A stretch of DNA of 64,000 bases from Parerythrobacter lacustris (GCF_024626475.1 NZ_JANKHH010000004.1:310001-374000), one strand, 5' to 3'; positions 27,816 to 39,019 are shown, counted from the first letter of the stretch. Numbers and translations are program-made. The notes: generated by a model not told the origin, from the sequence alone.

Positions 27816-28487
27816 ATGGCTTGTCGTCTATGCAATTGGCTCTGCGAGCGTTTTTGCCCACCCGAGTTGAATGGCAACGCCTTTTGGAATTCCATTTACA
27901 AATGGGAGGAAGATTTTTCCCGCGAATGGGAGCCTTGGGATGAAAGCGAGGAATTGCGGAACCGCGCAAGTGAAGCTGGAAGGCTGGTGAAAACTGATCC
28001 AGCCCTAGCCTTGCAGAAATTCAGCGAGTTGGCAGACGAGGGCTCCGCTTTCGCAATGAGATGGGCAGGAACCCTCCACCTGGGCAACTATGGTGTCGAA
28101 GAGAATCTAGAACTTGCCGAGGATTTTTTCCGGCGCGGACTTTGTGCGGGTTCATGGATTTCGACCATAAGCTATGCCAGCTTGCTATTTAAGCGCGGCG
28201 CTCATGACCTCTGGCCAAGCACATTAGCAGATGGGATCGAGAACGAGTACATTCCGGCCTTCTTCTGGCATGGCTGGAACTCATATCGCCTTCACCCTAG
28301 CAAACGTACGGCCGTCGAAGGACGCGAATCAATGCTGAGAGCGGCAGATGCTGGACACCCCGGTGCCAAGGCAATGCTGGCACGTTGGACAGCAAGAGGG
28401 CGCTTTGGGCTGCGAAAGATTCCTGAGGGAATTAGAATGCTCCGTGCAGCATTTGACGATACCATTTCCAGCAATACGACCGGCTAA
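27816..28487 (+). CDS. Sel1-like repeat protein, atypical composition
   Basis: About 223 residues with Sel1/TPR-like helices: ALQKFSELADEGSAFAMRWA, GTLHLGNYGVEENLELAEDF and MLRAADAGHPGAKAMLARWT. Codon use and base composition are visibly richer in A/T than those of ychF and mutL on either side, suggesting recent acquisition. No signal peptide. The start is uncertain: ATG 27816 lies in a stretch (RLCNWLCERFCPPE) unlike the rest, and a later start is possible. Such proteins mediate protein-protein contacts; function unknown. Confidence 0.65.
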   Translation: MACRLCNWLCERFCPPELNGNAFWNSIYKWEEDFSREWEPWDESEELRNRASEAGRLVKTDPALALQKFSELADEGSAFAMRWAGTLHLGNYGVEENLELAEDFFRRGLCAGSWISTISYASLLFKRGAHDLWPSTLADGIENEYIPAFFWHGWNSYRLHPSKRTAVEGRESMLRAADAGHPGAKAMLARWTARGRFGLRKIPEGIRMLRAAFDDTISSNTTG

Positions 28488-28541
28488 TCAATTGCCGCGG
28501 AAATAGCTAGAACCGACGGTTACCGACAATGGCTATGTCTA

Positions 28542-30335
28542 TCAGTGCCTTCCGAACAGCTTCTCGACGTCTTCCATCGACAGCTTGACCCAGGTCGGCC
28601 TTCCGTGGTTGCACTGGCCCGAGCGGGGGGTGCGTTCCATTTCGCGCAGCAGGGCGTTCATTTCGGCGACCGAGAGTGTGCGCCCTGCCCGCACCGATCC
28701 GTGGCATGCCATCGTAGCCAGCACGAGATCGAGCTTTTCGCCCAGCAGGATCGCCTCGCCGTGTTTCGCGATATCGTCTGCCAGATCGCGCAGCAGGGCA
28801 TGCGGATCGGATTTCGCGAGCGCCGACGGAACCGCGCGCACCAGCATGGCGTCGGGGCCAAAACGCTCGATAACGAGGCCCAACTCGCCCAATTGCCCGA
28901 TCGCGGCCTCGAGCCGGTCGCAGTCGGGCTCGCCCAGCTCCACTACTTCGGGCAGCAGCAGCGCCTGGCTGCGTTTCACCGCCTCCCCTGCCCCCGCCGC
29001 GCGCAGGCGTTCGAGCACGAGCCTCTCGTGCGCGGCGTGCTGGTCGACGATCACCAGACCATCTATCGCCTCGGCGACGACATAGGTGTTGGCGACCTGC
29101 CCGCGCGCGATGCCGAGCGGATAGCTCTGCGTTGCCTCCTCGGCGACCTCCGCCCTGCCCTGCGGCTCGGCAATGACTTCGCCGGTATCGTGGCGATAGG
29201 GCATCGCCGGCGCGGCCACACGCTGCTGCGGCGCGCCCCAGTCCCGCCCGTCGAAGATCGAGCGCAGCGCGGCTGCGGGCTCTTCTCTGGCAGGCTCGGA
29301 TTGCCAGCGCCCCATGGCTGCCGCGTCGGGCGTTTGCGCGCTGCGCCGGTCGCCCGTGGAGAGCGCCTGGCGCAGGCCCGATACGATGAAACCGCGCACC
29401 CCTGCGGCATCGCGGAAACGCACTTCGGTCTTCGCCGGATGGACGTTCACGTCGACCTCTTCGGGCGGCAGATCGAGGAACAGCGCGAGCACCGCGTGCC
29501 GGTCGCGTGCGAGCATGTCGGCGTAGGCCCCGCGCACCGCGCCGGTCAGCAGCCGGTCCTTCACCGGGCGCCCGTTGACGAACAGATACTGGTGGTCGGC
29601 CACCCCGCGATTATAGGTCGGCAGCCCTGCGATACCGCTCAGGCGCATGCCGCCGCGCTCGAGCTCGATCGGCACCGCATTGTCCGCCAGTTCGCGCGCG
29701 ACCAGCTCGGATACGCGGGTCGCGATTGCCTCGCCGCCCTGCACGTTGATCGATCTGCGGCCTGCATGTTCGAGGGTGAAAGCGATATCGGGCCGCGCCA
29801 TGGCCAGGCGGCGTACGACGTCGAGCGACGCGGCATACTCGCTGCGCGCAGTACGCAGAAACTTTCGCCGGGCGGGCACCTTGGCGAAGACCTCCTCCAC
29901 CCTCACCCGCGTGCCAGGCGGAAGCGCGGCGGGCTCATCGGCCACCAGGGCACCGTGATCGACCACCTTGCGCCAGCCTTGCTCGGACCCGCGCACCCGG
30001 CTTTCGAGCGTGAAGCGCGAAACGCTGGCGATCGAAGGCAAGGCTTCGCCGCGAAAGCCGAGGGTCGATACCTGCTCTATCGCATCATCGGGGAGTTTCG
30101 ATGTCGCATGGCGTTCCAGCGCGAGCGCCATGTCCTCCGCAGTCATCCCGCACCCGTCATCGGTCACTTCGAGCCGGGTCAGCCCGCCGTCCACCAGCGA
30201 CACGTCTATGCGCGTCGCCCCGGCATCGATCGCGTTCTCGACCAGTTCCTTGAGCGCCGCTGCAGGGCGCTCGACTACCTCGCCCGCAGCGATGCGGTTG
30301 ACGAGATTTTCGGGCAGGCGGCGGATGAGCGGCAT
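28542..30335 (-). CDS. mutL: DNA mismatch repair protein MutL
   Basis: A 597-residue GHKL ATPase coordinating MutS recognition with downstream repair. The N-terminal ATPase has IRRLPENLVNRIAAGEVVER, VENAIDAGATRIDV, VTDDGCGMTAEDM, and GFRGEALPSIASVSRF. The C-terminal dimerisation domain includes VVDQHAAHERLVLERL and ACHGSVRAGRTLSVAEMNAL. The linker (about 340-410) is short. Start ATG 30335 follows the family N-terminus. Divergent from mreB with about 190 bases between them. Confidence 0.96.
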   Translation of the reverse strand: MPLIRRLPENLVNRIAAGEVVERPAAALKELVENAIDAGATRIDVSLVDGGLTRLEVTDDGCGMTAEDMALALERHATSKLPDDAIEQVSTLGFRGEALPSIASVSRFTLESRVRGSEQGWRKVVDHGALVADEPAALPPGTRVRVEEVFAKVPARRKFLRTARSEYAASLDVVRRLAMARPDIAFTLEHAGRRSINVQGGEAIATRVSELVARELADNAVPIELERGGMRLSGIAGLPTYNRGVADHQYLFVNGRPVKDRLLTGAVRGAYADMLARDRHAVLALFLDLPPEEVDVNVHPAKTEVRFRDAAGVRGFIVSGLRQALSTGDRRSAQTPDAAAMGRWQSEPAREEPAAALRSIFDGRDWGAPQQRVAAPAMPYRHDTGEVIAEPQGRAEVAEEATQSYPLGIARGQVANTYVVAEAIDGLVIVDQHAAHERLVLERLRAAGAGEAVKRSQALLLPEVVELGEPDCDRLEAAIGQLGELGLVIERFGPDAMLVRAVPSALAKSDPHALLRDLADDIAKHGEAILLGEKLDLVLATMACHGSVRAGRTLSVAEMNALLREMERTPRSGQCNHGRPTWVKLSMEDVEKLFGRH

Positions 30336-30523
30336 GGCCGGAAAGCCTAGCGATGAAGCGCGAGGGATTCGAGGCCGGTGGAGAAAATTTTCCGCGAATC
30401 GGGTGATAAATTTTTGGCGTTTTTGCACGCTCGCGAGTAAGGGAGCGGCACCCCTGACAAATACGGGTCACATCTGTCGCAGCAACCTGCGGCAAAGCCC
30501 GAGAAATTAAACGGAATCAGTGA

Positions 30524-31570
<1,047 letters not shown>

Positions 31571-31589
31571 ACGGGAAAGGGGGCGGATC

Positions 31590-32486
31590 ATGGCGCCGAA
31601 TTCCGCCCGGCGCTCGAGCAGCTCTCGCCGGGCCCAATATTCCGTTTTTACCGGCTATGTACTCGCCACCATCGGCGCGGTGGTTGGCGCAGGTTTACTC
31701 GGCCTGTCGCTTATCTCCCCGGAGGCATTCAGCGGACCCCGCGAGATTGCCAATGATGTTGCAAGCCCTGCCGGGGAGGTTTCCGCCCGGGCGCGCACCA
31801 ATGGCAAAGGCCTGCTCGACAGCATAAGCGGGTATTTCCGCGCCGGAAGCCAGAACGCGCAGCTCAAGAAGGAAGTCGAACTGGCCCGCATCCGCCTCGC
31901 CGAAGCGAAGGCGACCGAGGCCGAGAACGCGCGGCTGAAGGCCTTGCTGGGCCTTACCGAGGCCGAGGTGAAGCCGGTTGTGGTGACGCGGCTGATCGCC
32001 TCGACCTCCACCAGCGCGCGGCGCTTCGGCTATATCGGAGCCGGCCGGGCCGAGGGCGTGCAGGTCGGCATGCCGGTGCGCAGCGAACGCGGCGTCATTG
32101 GCCGGGTGCTTGAAGTCGGAAGTGCGACCTCGCGCGTCCTGCTGCTGACCGACAGCCAGAGCGTGCTGCCGGTCCGGCTTGCCTCCACCAAGCGGCGCGC
32201 GAGCGCCTTTGCCGAAGGGCGCGGCGACGGGCGGATCCAGATCCGGCTGATCAATCTCGGGATCAATCCCTTACGCAAGGGCGACGTACTGGTGACGAGC
32301 GGCGCCGGTGGCTACTACCGGCCCGGCACTGCGGTTGCCATCGTCAGCGAAGTCACCAGCGATGGTGCCATTGCCCGCCCGATCAGCGACCCGGCGGCGA
32401 CCAACTTCGTCTCGGTCGAACCGATCTGGCAGCCCGAGGCTATCTCCGCAGCCGCGACACCGGTCGACGAAAGCATCGCCGAGTGA
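31590..32486 (+). CDS. mreC: Rod shape-determining protein MreC
   Basis: A 298-residue bitopic inner-membrane protein: one TM helix about 14-38 (VFTGYVLATIGAVVGAGLLG), a coiled coil about 95-130 (NAQLKKEVELARIRLAEAKA) and periplasmic beta domains ending in a short variable tail. It links MreB filaments with PBP2 in the elongasome. It starts 19 bases after mreB; its TGA overlaps the mreD ATG (TGATG). Confidence 0.95.
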   Translation: MAPNSARRSSSSRRAQYSVFTGYVLATIGAVVGAGLLGLSLISPEAFSGPREIANDVASPAGEVSARARTNGKGLLDSISGYFRAGSQNAQLKKEVELARIRLAEAKATEAENARLKALLGLTEAEVKPVVVTRLIASTSTSARRFGYIGAGRAEGVQVGMPVRSERGVIGRVLEVGSATSRVLLLTDSQSVLPVRLASTKRRASAFAEGRGDGRIQIRLINLGINPLRKGDVLVTSGAGGYYRPGTAVAIVSEVTSDGAIARPISDPAATNFVSVEPIWQPEAISAAATPVDESIAE

Positions 32487-33040
32487 TGGAACGCGTCAAT
32501 CCGCAATCGCGCCGCGACGCCTATGGCAGCCGGATCAACCGGGCACCATCGCCGGTGCTGGTGTTTGCAGTTCCCATCGTCTCGATCCTGCTCTGCACGC
32601 TGCTACCGCTGTTTTTCATCACCAGCGCGGTGCCCTATGTGCCGCCGCTGGCATTCATGATGCTGATGGCATGGCGGATCATCCGGCCGGGCATCTTCCC
32701 TGTATGGATCGGGTTCCCGCTGGGTCTGTTCGACGACCTGTTCAGTGGGCAGCCATTCGGTAGCGCTATGCTGTTGTGGTCCCTCGCCATGATTGCCATC
32801 GATATCATCGAAGCCAGGTTTCCGTGGCGCAGCTTCGTCCAGGACTGGCTGACCGTTGCCGGTTTCACTACGCTCTATATCGTAGCGGCCGCGATCGTTT
32901 CCGGCGGCGAGCTAGGCGCACCTATGGTCATCGCGCTCTTGCCTCAGATCGTGCTCGCGATTGTGCTCTTTCCGGTGATTGCAAGATTGGTGGCCAGGCT
33001 CGACCGTCTTCGCCTGACGCGGTTCAGGGAAGTTCGCTGA
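32486..33040 (+). CDS. mreD: Rod shape-determining protein MreD
   Basis: A 184-residue inner-membrane protein with five to six hydrophobic segments (for instance VLVFAVPIVSILLCTLLPLF near 24-43 and PPLAFMMLMAWRIIRPGIFP). FPVWIGFPLGLFDDLFSG is a typical MreD block. ATG 32486 overlaps the mreC stop; its own TGA overlaps the mrdA ATG, so the operon is tightly coupled. Confidence 0.92.
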   Translation: MERVNPQSRRDAYGSRINRAPSPVLVFAVPIVSILLCTLLPLFFITSAVPYVPPLAFMMLMAWRIIRPGIFPVWIGFPLGLFDDLFSGQPFGSAMLLWSLAMIAIDIIEARFPWRSFVQDWLTVAGFTTLYIVAAAIVSGGELGAPMVIALLPQIVLAIVLFPVIARLVARLDRLRLTRFREVR

Positions 33041-35094
33041 TGGCCCGCCGTCCCAAACGGCCCGCTCCGCCGATCAGCCAATCGATCCTCGAAGGCCGAT
33101 ACGAGCGCCGCAGCGTGGTGATCGGCGGCTTGGGAGCGGGCATCGGGGTGCTGCTCGCCGCGCGGATGGGCTACATCGCGATCGCCGAGAACGAGAAGTA
33201 CGAAACCGAATCCGAAAGCAACCGGGTCAACCTCTCGCTGATTCCGCCGCGCAGGGGCTGGATCCTCGACCGCAACGGTGCGCCGCTCGCCTCCAACCGT
33301 GCGGATTTCCGGGTCGACATCATCCCCGAGAGGATGCCCGACGCGGACAAGACGCTCGAGCAGCTCGGCACGCTCCTGTCGCTTGATCGAGCCAAGATCC
33401 AGGATCTGAAGGACAAGGTCGCCACATCGCGCGGGTTCCAGCCGCTCGAAGTCGCGACCGGGCTCAATTACGAACAATTCGCGGCGATCAGCGTGCGGGT
33501 GCCGGAAATGCCGGGCGTCATCCCGCAGCGCGGCTTTTCGCGATTCTATCCCACCGGGCCCAGCGTTGGCCATCTGATCGGCTATGTCGGCCCGGCTTCT
33601 GCCGAGGAGTACGAGAAGGATCGCAACCCGCTGCTCGTGACCCCGGGCTACAAGATCGGCAAGGACGGTCTGGAGAAGCAGTTCGAACAGGAACTGCGCG
33701 GCACACCAGGAGCGCGGCGGGTAGAGGTCACAGCTTCGGGACGCATCGTGCGCGACCTCGACACGCGCGAGGATGTGCAAGGTCAGGCGGTCAAGCTGAC
33801 GATCGATGGGCCGCTGCAGGACTATGCCGCGCGCCGCATCGGGCTCGAGTCGGGTTCGGTGGTGGTAATGGACTGCGAGACCGGCGACCTGCTGTGCATG
33901 GCATCGATGCCGAGCTTCGACCCGAACAGTTTTTCGGACGGGATCGGGCGGGTGGAATATGCCATGCTGCGCGACGACGACCGGGTGCCTTTGCGCAACA
34001 AGGTGCTCAAAGGGCTCTACCCGCCCGGCTCGACGGTCAAGCCGATGGTGTCGATGGCGCTGCTCGAAGCGGGCATAGATCCTGAGCAGACCGTCAGCTG
34101 CGGCGGCGGACTGCGGGTCGGCAACCGCGTGTTCGGCTGCTGGAACCGCGGGGGGCATGGCTCGGTCAATATGGCCAAGGCGATCTACCAGAGCTGCGAC
34201 GTCTATTTCTATGCCATGGCGCAGCGGGTCGGGATGGACCCGATCGCAGCGATGGCGCGCCGCTGCGGCATGGGGCAGGAATTTCCTTTGCCGGTGGTCA
34301 GCCAGTTTTACGGCACGGTGCCCGACCCGGCGTGGAAAATGCGCAAGTACAACCAGCCATGGGCCGTGTTCGACACGGTGAACGCCACGATCGGCCAAGG
34401 CTACATGCTGTCCAACCCGTTGCAGCTGGCGGTCATGGCGGCCCGCATCGCGACCGGTCAGCAGGTCATGCCGCGACTGCTCGGCAGCGCGAAGAAGCCG
34501 ATCTTCGATGCCTTTGGCTTCCCGGCAGAGCAAAAGCAGTTCATCCGCCAGGCGATGAGCGATGTGGTCAACGGCCCAGGCACCGCCGGGCGTGGCCGCC
34601 TGCCGTTCGATGACATCAAGATCGCAGGCAAGACGGGCACGGCACAGGTGGTGTCGCTCAGCATCTCGGACGGCAGGTCCGGACCATGGAAATATCGCGA
34701 CCACGGCCTGTTCATTTTCTTCGCCCCGTTCGACAAACCCAAATATGCCGGCGCGGTGGTGATCGAGCATGGCGGGGGATCAGGGGCAGCCTATCCGATA
34801 GCGCGCGACGTGACGACCTTCCTGTTCGATCCGGCCAAGGGCCTCGAAGCGCTCTATGCGCTCGAAAGTCAGTGGGGTGGCACGGCGCAACAACGGCTCG
34901 CACGCAAGTACGCGCAATATGCCGCCGATGCGGGCGAACTTGCCGAAGCGGCCCCCATCCGTGAAACCGAGATCTTCGACCGTGTCGATGCGGAAGCACG
35001 GATCGAGGCGGCGAGGCCGGCTGTCCAGGCTTCCGACGCGGCGGTGAACCGATCGCGGAATGTCGACTCCGTCATCACCGGGGCAACCGAATGA
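33040..35094 (+). CDS. mrdA: Penicillin-binding protein 2, elongasome transpeptidase
   Basis: A 684-residue class B PBP that cross-links lateral-wall peptidoglycan with RodA. A single N-terminal TM anchor (about 25-45) precedes the dimerisation domain with RRGWILDRNGAPLASNRADF. The transpeptidase motifs are SxxK in YPPGSTVKPMVSMALL, SxN as SCD in IYQSCDVYFYAMAQRVGMDP, and KTG in IKIAGKTGTAQVVSLS. The C-terminal tail after about 600 is extended and charged. Overlaps mreD by TGATG and rodA by ATGA. Confidence 0.96.
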   Translation: MARRPKRPAPPISQSILEGRYERRSVVIGGLGAGIGVLLAARMGYIAIAENEKYETESESNRVNLSLIPPRRGWILDRNGAPLASNRADFRVDIIPERMPDADKTLEQLGTLLSLDRAKIQDLKDKVATSRGFQPLEVATGLNYEQFAAISVRVPEMPGVIPQRGFSRFYPTGPSVGHLIGYVGPASAEEYEKDRNPLLVTPGYKIGKDGLEKQFEQELRGTPGARRVEVTASGRIVRDLDTREDVQGQAVKLTIDGPLQDYAARRIGLESGSVVVMDCETGDLLCMASMPSFDPNSFSDGIGRVEYAMLRDDDRVPLRNKVLKGLYPPGSTVKPMVSMALLEAGIDPEQTVSCGGGLRVGNRVFGCWNRGGHGSVNMAKAIYQSCDVYFYAMAQRVGMDPIAAMARRCGMGQEFPLPVVSQFYGTVPDPAWKMRKYNQPWAVFDTVNATIGQGYMLSNPLQLAVMAARIATGQQVMPRLLGSAKKPIFDAFGFPAEQKQFIRQAMSDVVNGPGTAGRGRLPFDDIKIAGKTGTAQVVSLSISDGRSGPWKYRDHGLFIFFAPFDKPKYAGAVVIEHGGGSGAAYPIARDVTTFLFDPAKGLEALYALESQWGGTAQQRLARKYAQYAADAGELAEAAPIRETEIFDRVDAEARIEAARPAVQASDAAVNRSRNVDSVITGATE

Positions 35095-36203
35095 ACAGCC
35101 GCATCCCCGCCCCTATCGCCCGCCAGCCGTGGGAAATGCTCATTCCCCTGTTCCTGCTGGTGGTTTTCGGGGCGGTCGTGCTGTATTCGGCGGCAGGCGG
35201 GCATTTCCAGCCTTTTGCCTCTTCCCATCTGCTTCGCTTCGCCGTCTTCTTTGTCATGGCGCTGGTGATTGCCAGCCTTCCGCGCAGCACCATCGAGTGG
35301 GGTGCCTATCCGGCTTACGGAGGTGTCCTGCTCCTGCTGCTGGCCGTCGAGATTGTCGGCGCGGTCAAAGGGGGCAGCCAGCGCTGGCTCGAAGCCGGGC
35401 CGATCCGCATCCAGCCGTCTGAGCTCATGAAGCCGATGCTGGTCCTTGCGCTCGCGAAATTCTTCGCCGGTTTGCCATCAGGCATGGTGGGAAGCTGGCG
35501 ATCGCTGGTCCCTCCGGGCGTGCTCATCATGCTCCCGATCATTCTCGTCCTCATGCAACCCGATCTCGGCACCTCGATGGCAATCGTGTTTGGCGGGGCG
35601 GTGGTGATGTTCCTCGCCGGCTTGCCGCTGTGGTGGTTCCTGACCGCCGGTGGAGTAGGCATCGCGGCGGCACCGCTGGTCTATTTCTTTGCCTTGCACG
35701 ATTACCAGCGTGCCCGGGTCCTGACCTTTCTCGACCCCGAAAACGATCCGCTGGGTACCGGATACCATATCACCCAGTCCAAGATCGCAATCGGTTCGGG
35801 GGGCCTGTTCGGCAAGGGCTTCAACGAAGGCACGCAGAGCCACCTCAATTACCTGCCCGAAGCGCACACCGATTTCATTTTCTCGACCATGGCCGAGGAA
35901 TGGGGGTTGATCGGCGGGATCTTCGTCCTCGTGATGTACGGCCTTATTCTTGGATGGGGCATGAAGGTTGCACGCAGTGCGCAGGATCGCTTCAGCTCGC
36001 TTCTTGCGGCAGGGGCGACTGCGACGATCTTCTTCTACATTGCAGTCAACCTCCTGATGGTGATGGGCATGATGCCGGCCAAGGGAATGCCCTTGCCCTG
36101 GATGAGCCATGGCGGTTCATCGATGATGACCAACATGATCTGCATCGGGATGCTGATGATGATCAATCGCTGGAACCGCCATCGGCGGGGGATCGCCAGC
36201 TAG
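35091..36203 (+). CDS. rodA: Rod shape-determining glycosyltransferase RodA (SEDS family)
   Basis: A 370-residue multi-pass SEDS protein that polymerises lipid II into glycan strands with PBP2. Recognisable blocks are GSQRWLEAGPIRIQPSELMK, PDLGTSMAIVFGGAVVMFLA and the family signature FIFSTMAEEWGLIGGIFVLV, plus NLLMVMGMMPAKGMPLPWMS HGGSS near the C-terminus. Last gene of the rod operon, ending 2 bases from the convergent luxR-type gene. Confidence 0.96.
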   Translation: MNSRIPAPIARQPWEMLIPLFLLVVFGAVVLYSAAGGHFQPFASSHLLRFAVFFVMALVIASLPRSTIEWGAYPAYGGVLLLLLAVEIVGAVKGGSQRWLEAGPIRIQPSELMKPMLVLALAKFFAGLPSGMVGSWRSLVPPGVLIMLPIILVLMQPDLGTSMAIVFGGAVVMFLAGLPLWWFLTAGGVGIAAAPLVYFFALHDYQRARVLTFLDPENDPLGTGYHITQSKIAIGSGGLFGKGFNEGTQSHLNYLPEAHTDFIFSTMAEEWGLIGGIFVLVMYGLILGWGMKVARSAQDRFSSLLAAGATATIFFYIAVNLLMVMGMMPAKGMPLPWMSHGGSSMMTNMICIGMLMMINRWNRHRRGIAS

Positions 36204-36205
36204 GG

Positions 36206-36925
36206 TCAGGCCTCGACCAGTCCCAGCTTGATCGCTTTGACCACTGCCCCGATCCGGTCCGACGCCTTGAGTTTGAGATAGATCCGCTGGCTGTAGGTTC
36301 GCACGGTTTCCGGCGAAATCCCGAGAATCGTTCCGATATCGGTGGTCGACTTCCCGCGCGCCATCCATTGCAGCACTTCCAGTTCGCGCTCCGACAGCTG
36401 CGGCCGTTCGCGCGAGGTCTCGATCAGGACGCATATCCGCTGGTGGGCGAATTGCGACAGGCTGCGGATCTGCACGATGGCGGCATCATCTTCCTCAGTC
36501 GCCGGTCGTCCGAAATCGAAGCTGGCATAGGCATCGCGGCTGCGCGGGCCGAACAGCGGTATGCCGAAGCCATGCTCCAGTCCGAACGCTGCGAAGGCCT
36601 CGGCGAATTGGGCAACGCCCGGCCGGTCGGCGCAGTCGCGCATCGCATCGGCCCAATAGGTGATCCGCCCCAGTTCGAAGGTGCGCTGCGGAATTGGATC
36701 GAGCTTGCGCAACTCCAGATTGCCGTAAAGCCTTTCCGCCTCGGGCGGGAAGCCGTGGGTATAGACGACGGTTCGGGCCGAGATGGGCGCGTCGAACTTG
36801 GGCGACATGTGATAACTCATGCGCACGAAGCCGAGCTCGATGGCCTGATCGCGCACAAAGTCGAACACCTCGGGCAATGTGCCAAAGGTCTCGATCCTGC
36901 TTTCCAAGACGTCCAGTGCTTCCAC
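36206..36925 (-). CDS. LuxR-family regulator with autoinducer-binding-like domain (orphan)
   Basis: About 239 residues. The N-terminal half has the autoinducer-binding domain pattern (residues WADAMRD near 91-97 and FGLEHGFGIPLFGPRSRDAY), and the C-terminus a LuxR HTH: LSERELEVLQWMARGKSTTD IGTILGISPETVRTY. GTG 36925 is chosen because AGGAAAG precedes it; TTG 36928 is possible. No luxI-type synthase is in the window, so it is an orphan here. Whether it binds acyl-homoserine lactone depends on pocket residues I cannot judge confidently. Convergent with rodA, divergent from the winged-helix gene. Confidence 0.87.
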   Translation of the reverse strand: MEALDVLESRIETFGTLPEVFDFVRDQAIELGFVRMSYHMSPKFDAPISARTVVYTHGFPPEAERLYGNLELRKLDPIPQRTFELGRITYWADAMRDCADRPGVAQFAEAFAAFGLEHGFGIPLFGPRSRDAYASFDFGRPATEEDDAAIVQIRSLSQFAHQRICVLIETSRERPQLSERELEVLQWMARGKSTTDIGTILGISPETVRTYSQRIYLKLKASDRIGAVVKAIKLGLVEA

Positions 36926-37141
36926 CAAAGCTTTCCTGTCCCCCGCTTGCGGGACTTGAGGCGTCCGGGAACCGCTCTATCAGAAAAGCCAATTCGAGAA
37001 CAGCGCCGCAACCGGCGCTGATTTTTTCGGTTGCCTGGAGTCCGCCCGATCCGGCGGCAAACGCGGCAAACCGCCTCGAAATCCGCAGGGGAAGACTACC
37101 ACCACCGGGGCTTTGGCTTTCCGGCACATTGGAGACCGGCC

Positions 37142-37444
37142 ATGTTGGCGCGCCTACTCAAGGGCACGCGTTCGCGACTGCGCGGCGCACCTCGAAGCTC
37201 CGGAAAGGACACCGGAGCGCAGGATATATCTAGCGAAATCATCGCCTTGCTCACAGCGTGCGAGCAGGCGGGTACGACGCTCGCCCTGCGTGACCTTCAT
37301 CACCGGATCGATGCACCGCAGCCCGTGATACTGCGTGCCGTCGACGAGCTCAGGATCGAAGGACGGGTCCAATTGGAGCAGGTGCAGCATGATCCCTTGG
37401 CCTCGAAAGTAACCCTGACGGACCGGTCGAACTCATCAAGATAG
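37142..37444 (+). CDS. Small winged-helix-like protein
   Basis: A 100-residue protein. A basic N-terminus (LARLLKGTRSRLRGAPRSSG) is followed by a region readable as a winged helix: LALRDLHHRIDAPQPVILRA VDELRIEGRVQLEQ. ATG 37142 has GGAGA about 8 bases upstream. It may be a small DNA-binding regulator, but the assignment rests on pattern alone. The spacer 36926-37141 towards the divergent luxR-type gene holds no other gene that I can see. Confidence 0.5.
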   Translation: MLARLLKGTRSRLRGAPRSSGKDTGAQDISSEIIALLTACEQAGTTLALRDLHHRIDAPQPVILRAVDELRIEGRVQLEQVQHDPLASKVTLTDRSNSSR

Positions 37445-37504
37445 GCCTTTTCATCGCGAGCGGGATCGCTATATGCAGCGCCTCCCGCCGCCTCGCGATT
37501 CGGG

Positions 37505-37523
37505 ATTTGCCAAATTGGCAAAT
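37505..37523. repeat. 19-bp palindrome abutting the tRNA-Lys gene
   Basis: ATTTGCCAA-A-TTGGCAAAT is a perfect 9-1-9 inverted repeat whose last base is the base before tRNA nucleotide 1. It could be an operator, a processing structure or part of an attachment site; none of these is proven. Confidence 0.8.
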
Positions 37524-37599
<76 letters not shown>

Positions 37600-37676
37600 C
37601 CCCCCAGGCTTCTGGCCCTCTTCCCCAAACTGCGATGATCCGCTAACCGCGCCGCAACTGTTTTGCGGAGTGTTGC

Positions 37677-38096
37677 ATGGCGCGTTTCCTGATCGTCGAA
37701 GCCCGGTTCTACGACCACCTCAACGATATGCTGATTTCCGGTGCGCGCGGCGCGCTGGAGGCGGCGGGGCACGAGGTCGATATCCTCACGGTGCCCGGCG
37801 CGCTCGAAATTCCCGGAGCCATCGCGACCGTCGCTGAAAGCGGCCAGTACGACGGCTTCGTCGCCATCGGCGTGGTGATCCGCGGTGAGACCTACCACTT
37901 CGAGATCGTCGCCGGCGAGAGCGCGCGCGGCGTCATGGCGCTGACGATGGACGGCGTCGCGATCGGCAACGGCATCCTCACGGTGGAGAACGAGCAGCAG
38001 GCCATCGTCCGCGCCGATCCGGCGCAGGGCGACAAGGGCGGCGAAGCGGCGAAGGCGGCGCTGGCGTTGCTGGACCTGCGGGCAAAATACGCGTGA
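37677..38096 (+). CDS. ribH: 6,7-dimethyl-8-ribityllumazine synthase
   Basis: A 139-residue enzyme condensing ribitylaminouracil with dihydroxybutanone phosphate in riboflavin synthesis. Signatures: [40 protein letters not shown] and [20 protein letters not shown] (catalytic His in the last block), then [20 protein letters not shown]. Standard length; forms large oligomers. No other rib gene and no FMN riboswitch is seen nearby. Overlaps the aldo/keto reductase start by GTGA. Confidence 0.96.
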   Translation: MARFLIVEARFYDHLNDMLISGARGALEAAGHEVDILTVPGALEIPGAIATVAESGQYDGFVAIGVVIRGETYHFEIVAGESARGVMALTMDGVAIGNGILTVENEQQAIVRADPAQGDKGGEAAKAALALLDLRAKYA

Positions 38097-39019
38097 GCGA
38101 GCACAGCTATATCGCCGGAATCCCCCTCGTGCTCGGCGGGAATGTCTTCGGCTGGACAGCCAAGGGCGATGGTGCCTTCGCCGTGCTGGACGCGTTTTAC
38201 GAAGCCGGTGGACGGATGATCGATACCGCCGATGTCTATTCCGCCTGGGTTCCGGGCCACGAGGGCGGCGAGTCCGAAGCCGTCATCGGCGAATGGATGG
38301 AGAGCCGCAGCGTGCGCAATGACATGCGCATCCACACCAAGACCGGGATGCTGGGCGGGGCGGAACTTTACGAACCGGCACGCGTGCTCCACTCCCTCGA
38401 CGCATCGCTCGAGCGCCTGCGCAGCGACACGATCGATCTATATTATGCACACAAGGATTATCCCGAGCTGGAGATCGGTCAAATCGTCGAGGCGTTCGAC
38501 GGCGCGGTGCAAAGCGGCAAGGTCATTGCGCTCGGAGCGTCGAACTTCGACGCGGCACGGCTAGGTGCAGCACTCGATGCCGCCAATGCGACCGGAGCAA
38601 CACCCTTCACCGCGCTGCAGAACGAATACAACCTGGTCAATCGCGAAGCCTATGGGCCGGACCTGCAAGCGTTGGCGCAGTCGCGCGGCATCGCCATGCT
38701 GCCCTTTTTCGGTCTCGCCTCGGGCTACCTGACCGGCAAGTACCGGACCGAAGAGGATTTCGCGAAGTCCATGCGCGGCGGTCGCGCTCAGCAACTCGCT
38801 GGTGGAAAGGGGCCACAAGTGCTGGAAGTGATGGACGCAGTGGCTACCGAAACTGGTGCCAGCCTGTCCGCCATCGCGCTTGCCTGGCTGGTGCGACAGC
38901 CCGGTATCCCGGCGCCCATCGCCAGCGCGCGGACGGTCGATCAGCTTAATGAGTTGCTCGAATTCACACAGGTCGAACTGAGCGACGATCAACTCGCCCG
39001 GCTTACCGCCGCAGCTTAG
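38093..39019 (+). CDS. Aldo/keto reductase
   Basis: A 308-residue (alpha/beta)8 NADPH-dependent oxidoreductase. [20 protein letters not shown] contains the catalytic Asp and Tyr; the Lys and His of the tetrad are in RIHTKTGML and [11 protein letters not shown]. The C-terminal cofactor-binding part reads [20 protein letters not shown]. It resembles the AKR group of YajO/tas-like general reductases. GTG start within the ribH stop, so the pair is co-translated. Its TAG lies in the left arm of the inverted repeat at 39017-39176. Confidence 0.92.
   Translation: MSEHSYIAGIPLVLGGNVFGWTAKGDGAFAVLDAFYEAGGRMIDTADVYSAWVPGHEGGESEAVIGEWMESRSVRNDMRIHTKTGMLGGAELYEPARVLHSLDASLERLRSDTIDLYYAHKDYPELEIGQIVEAFDGAVQSGKVIALGASNFDAARLGAALDAANATGATPFTALQNEYNLVNREAYGPDLQALAQSRGIAMLPFFGLASGYLTGKYRTEEDFAKSMRGGRAQQLAGGKGPQVLEVMDAVATETGASLSAIALAWLVRQPGIPAPIASARTVDQLNELLEFTQVELSDDQLARLTAAA

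Noticed and set aside
37677-38096. FMN riboswitch upstream of ribH
   Set aside because: Only 77 bases separate the tRNA end from ribH, and no RFN-type conserved blocks can be found.
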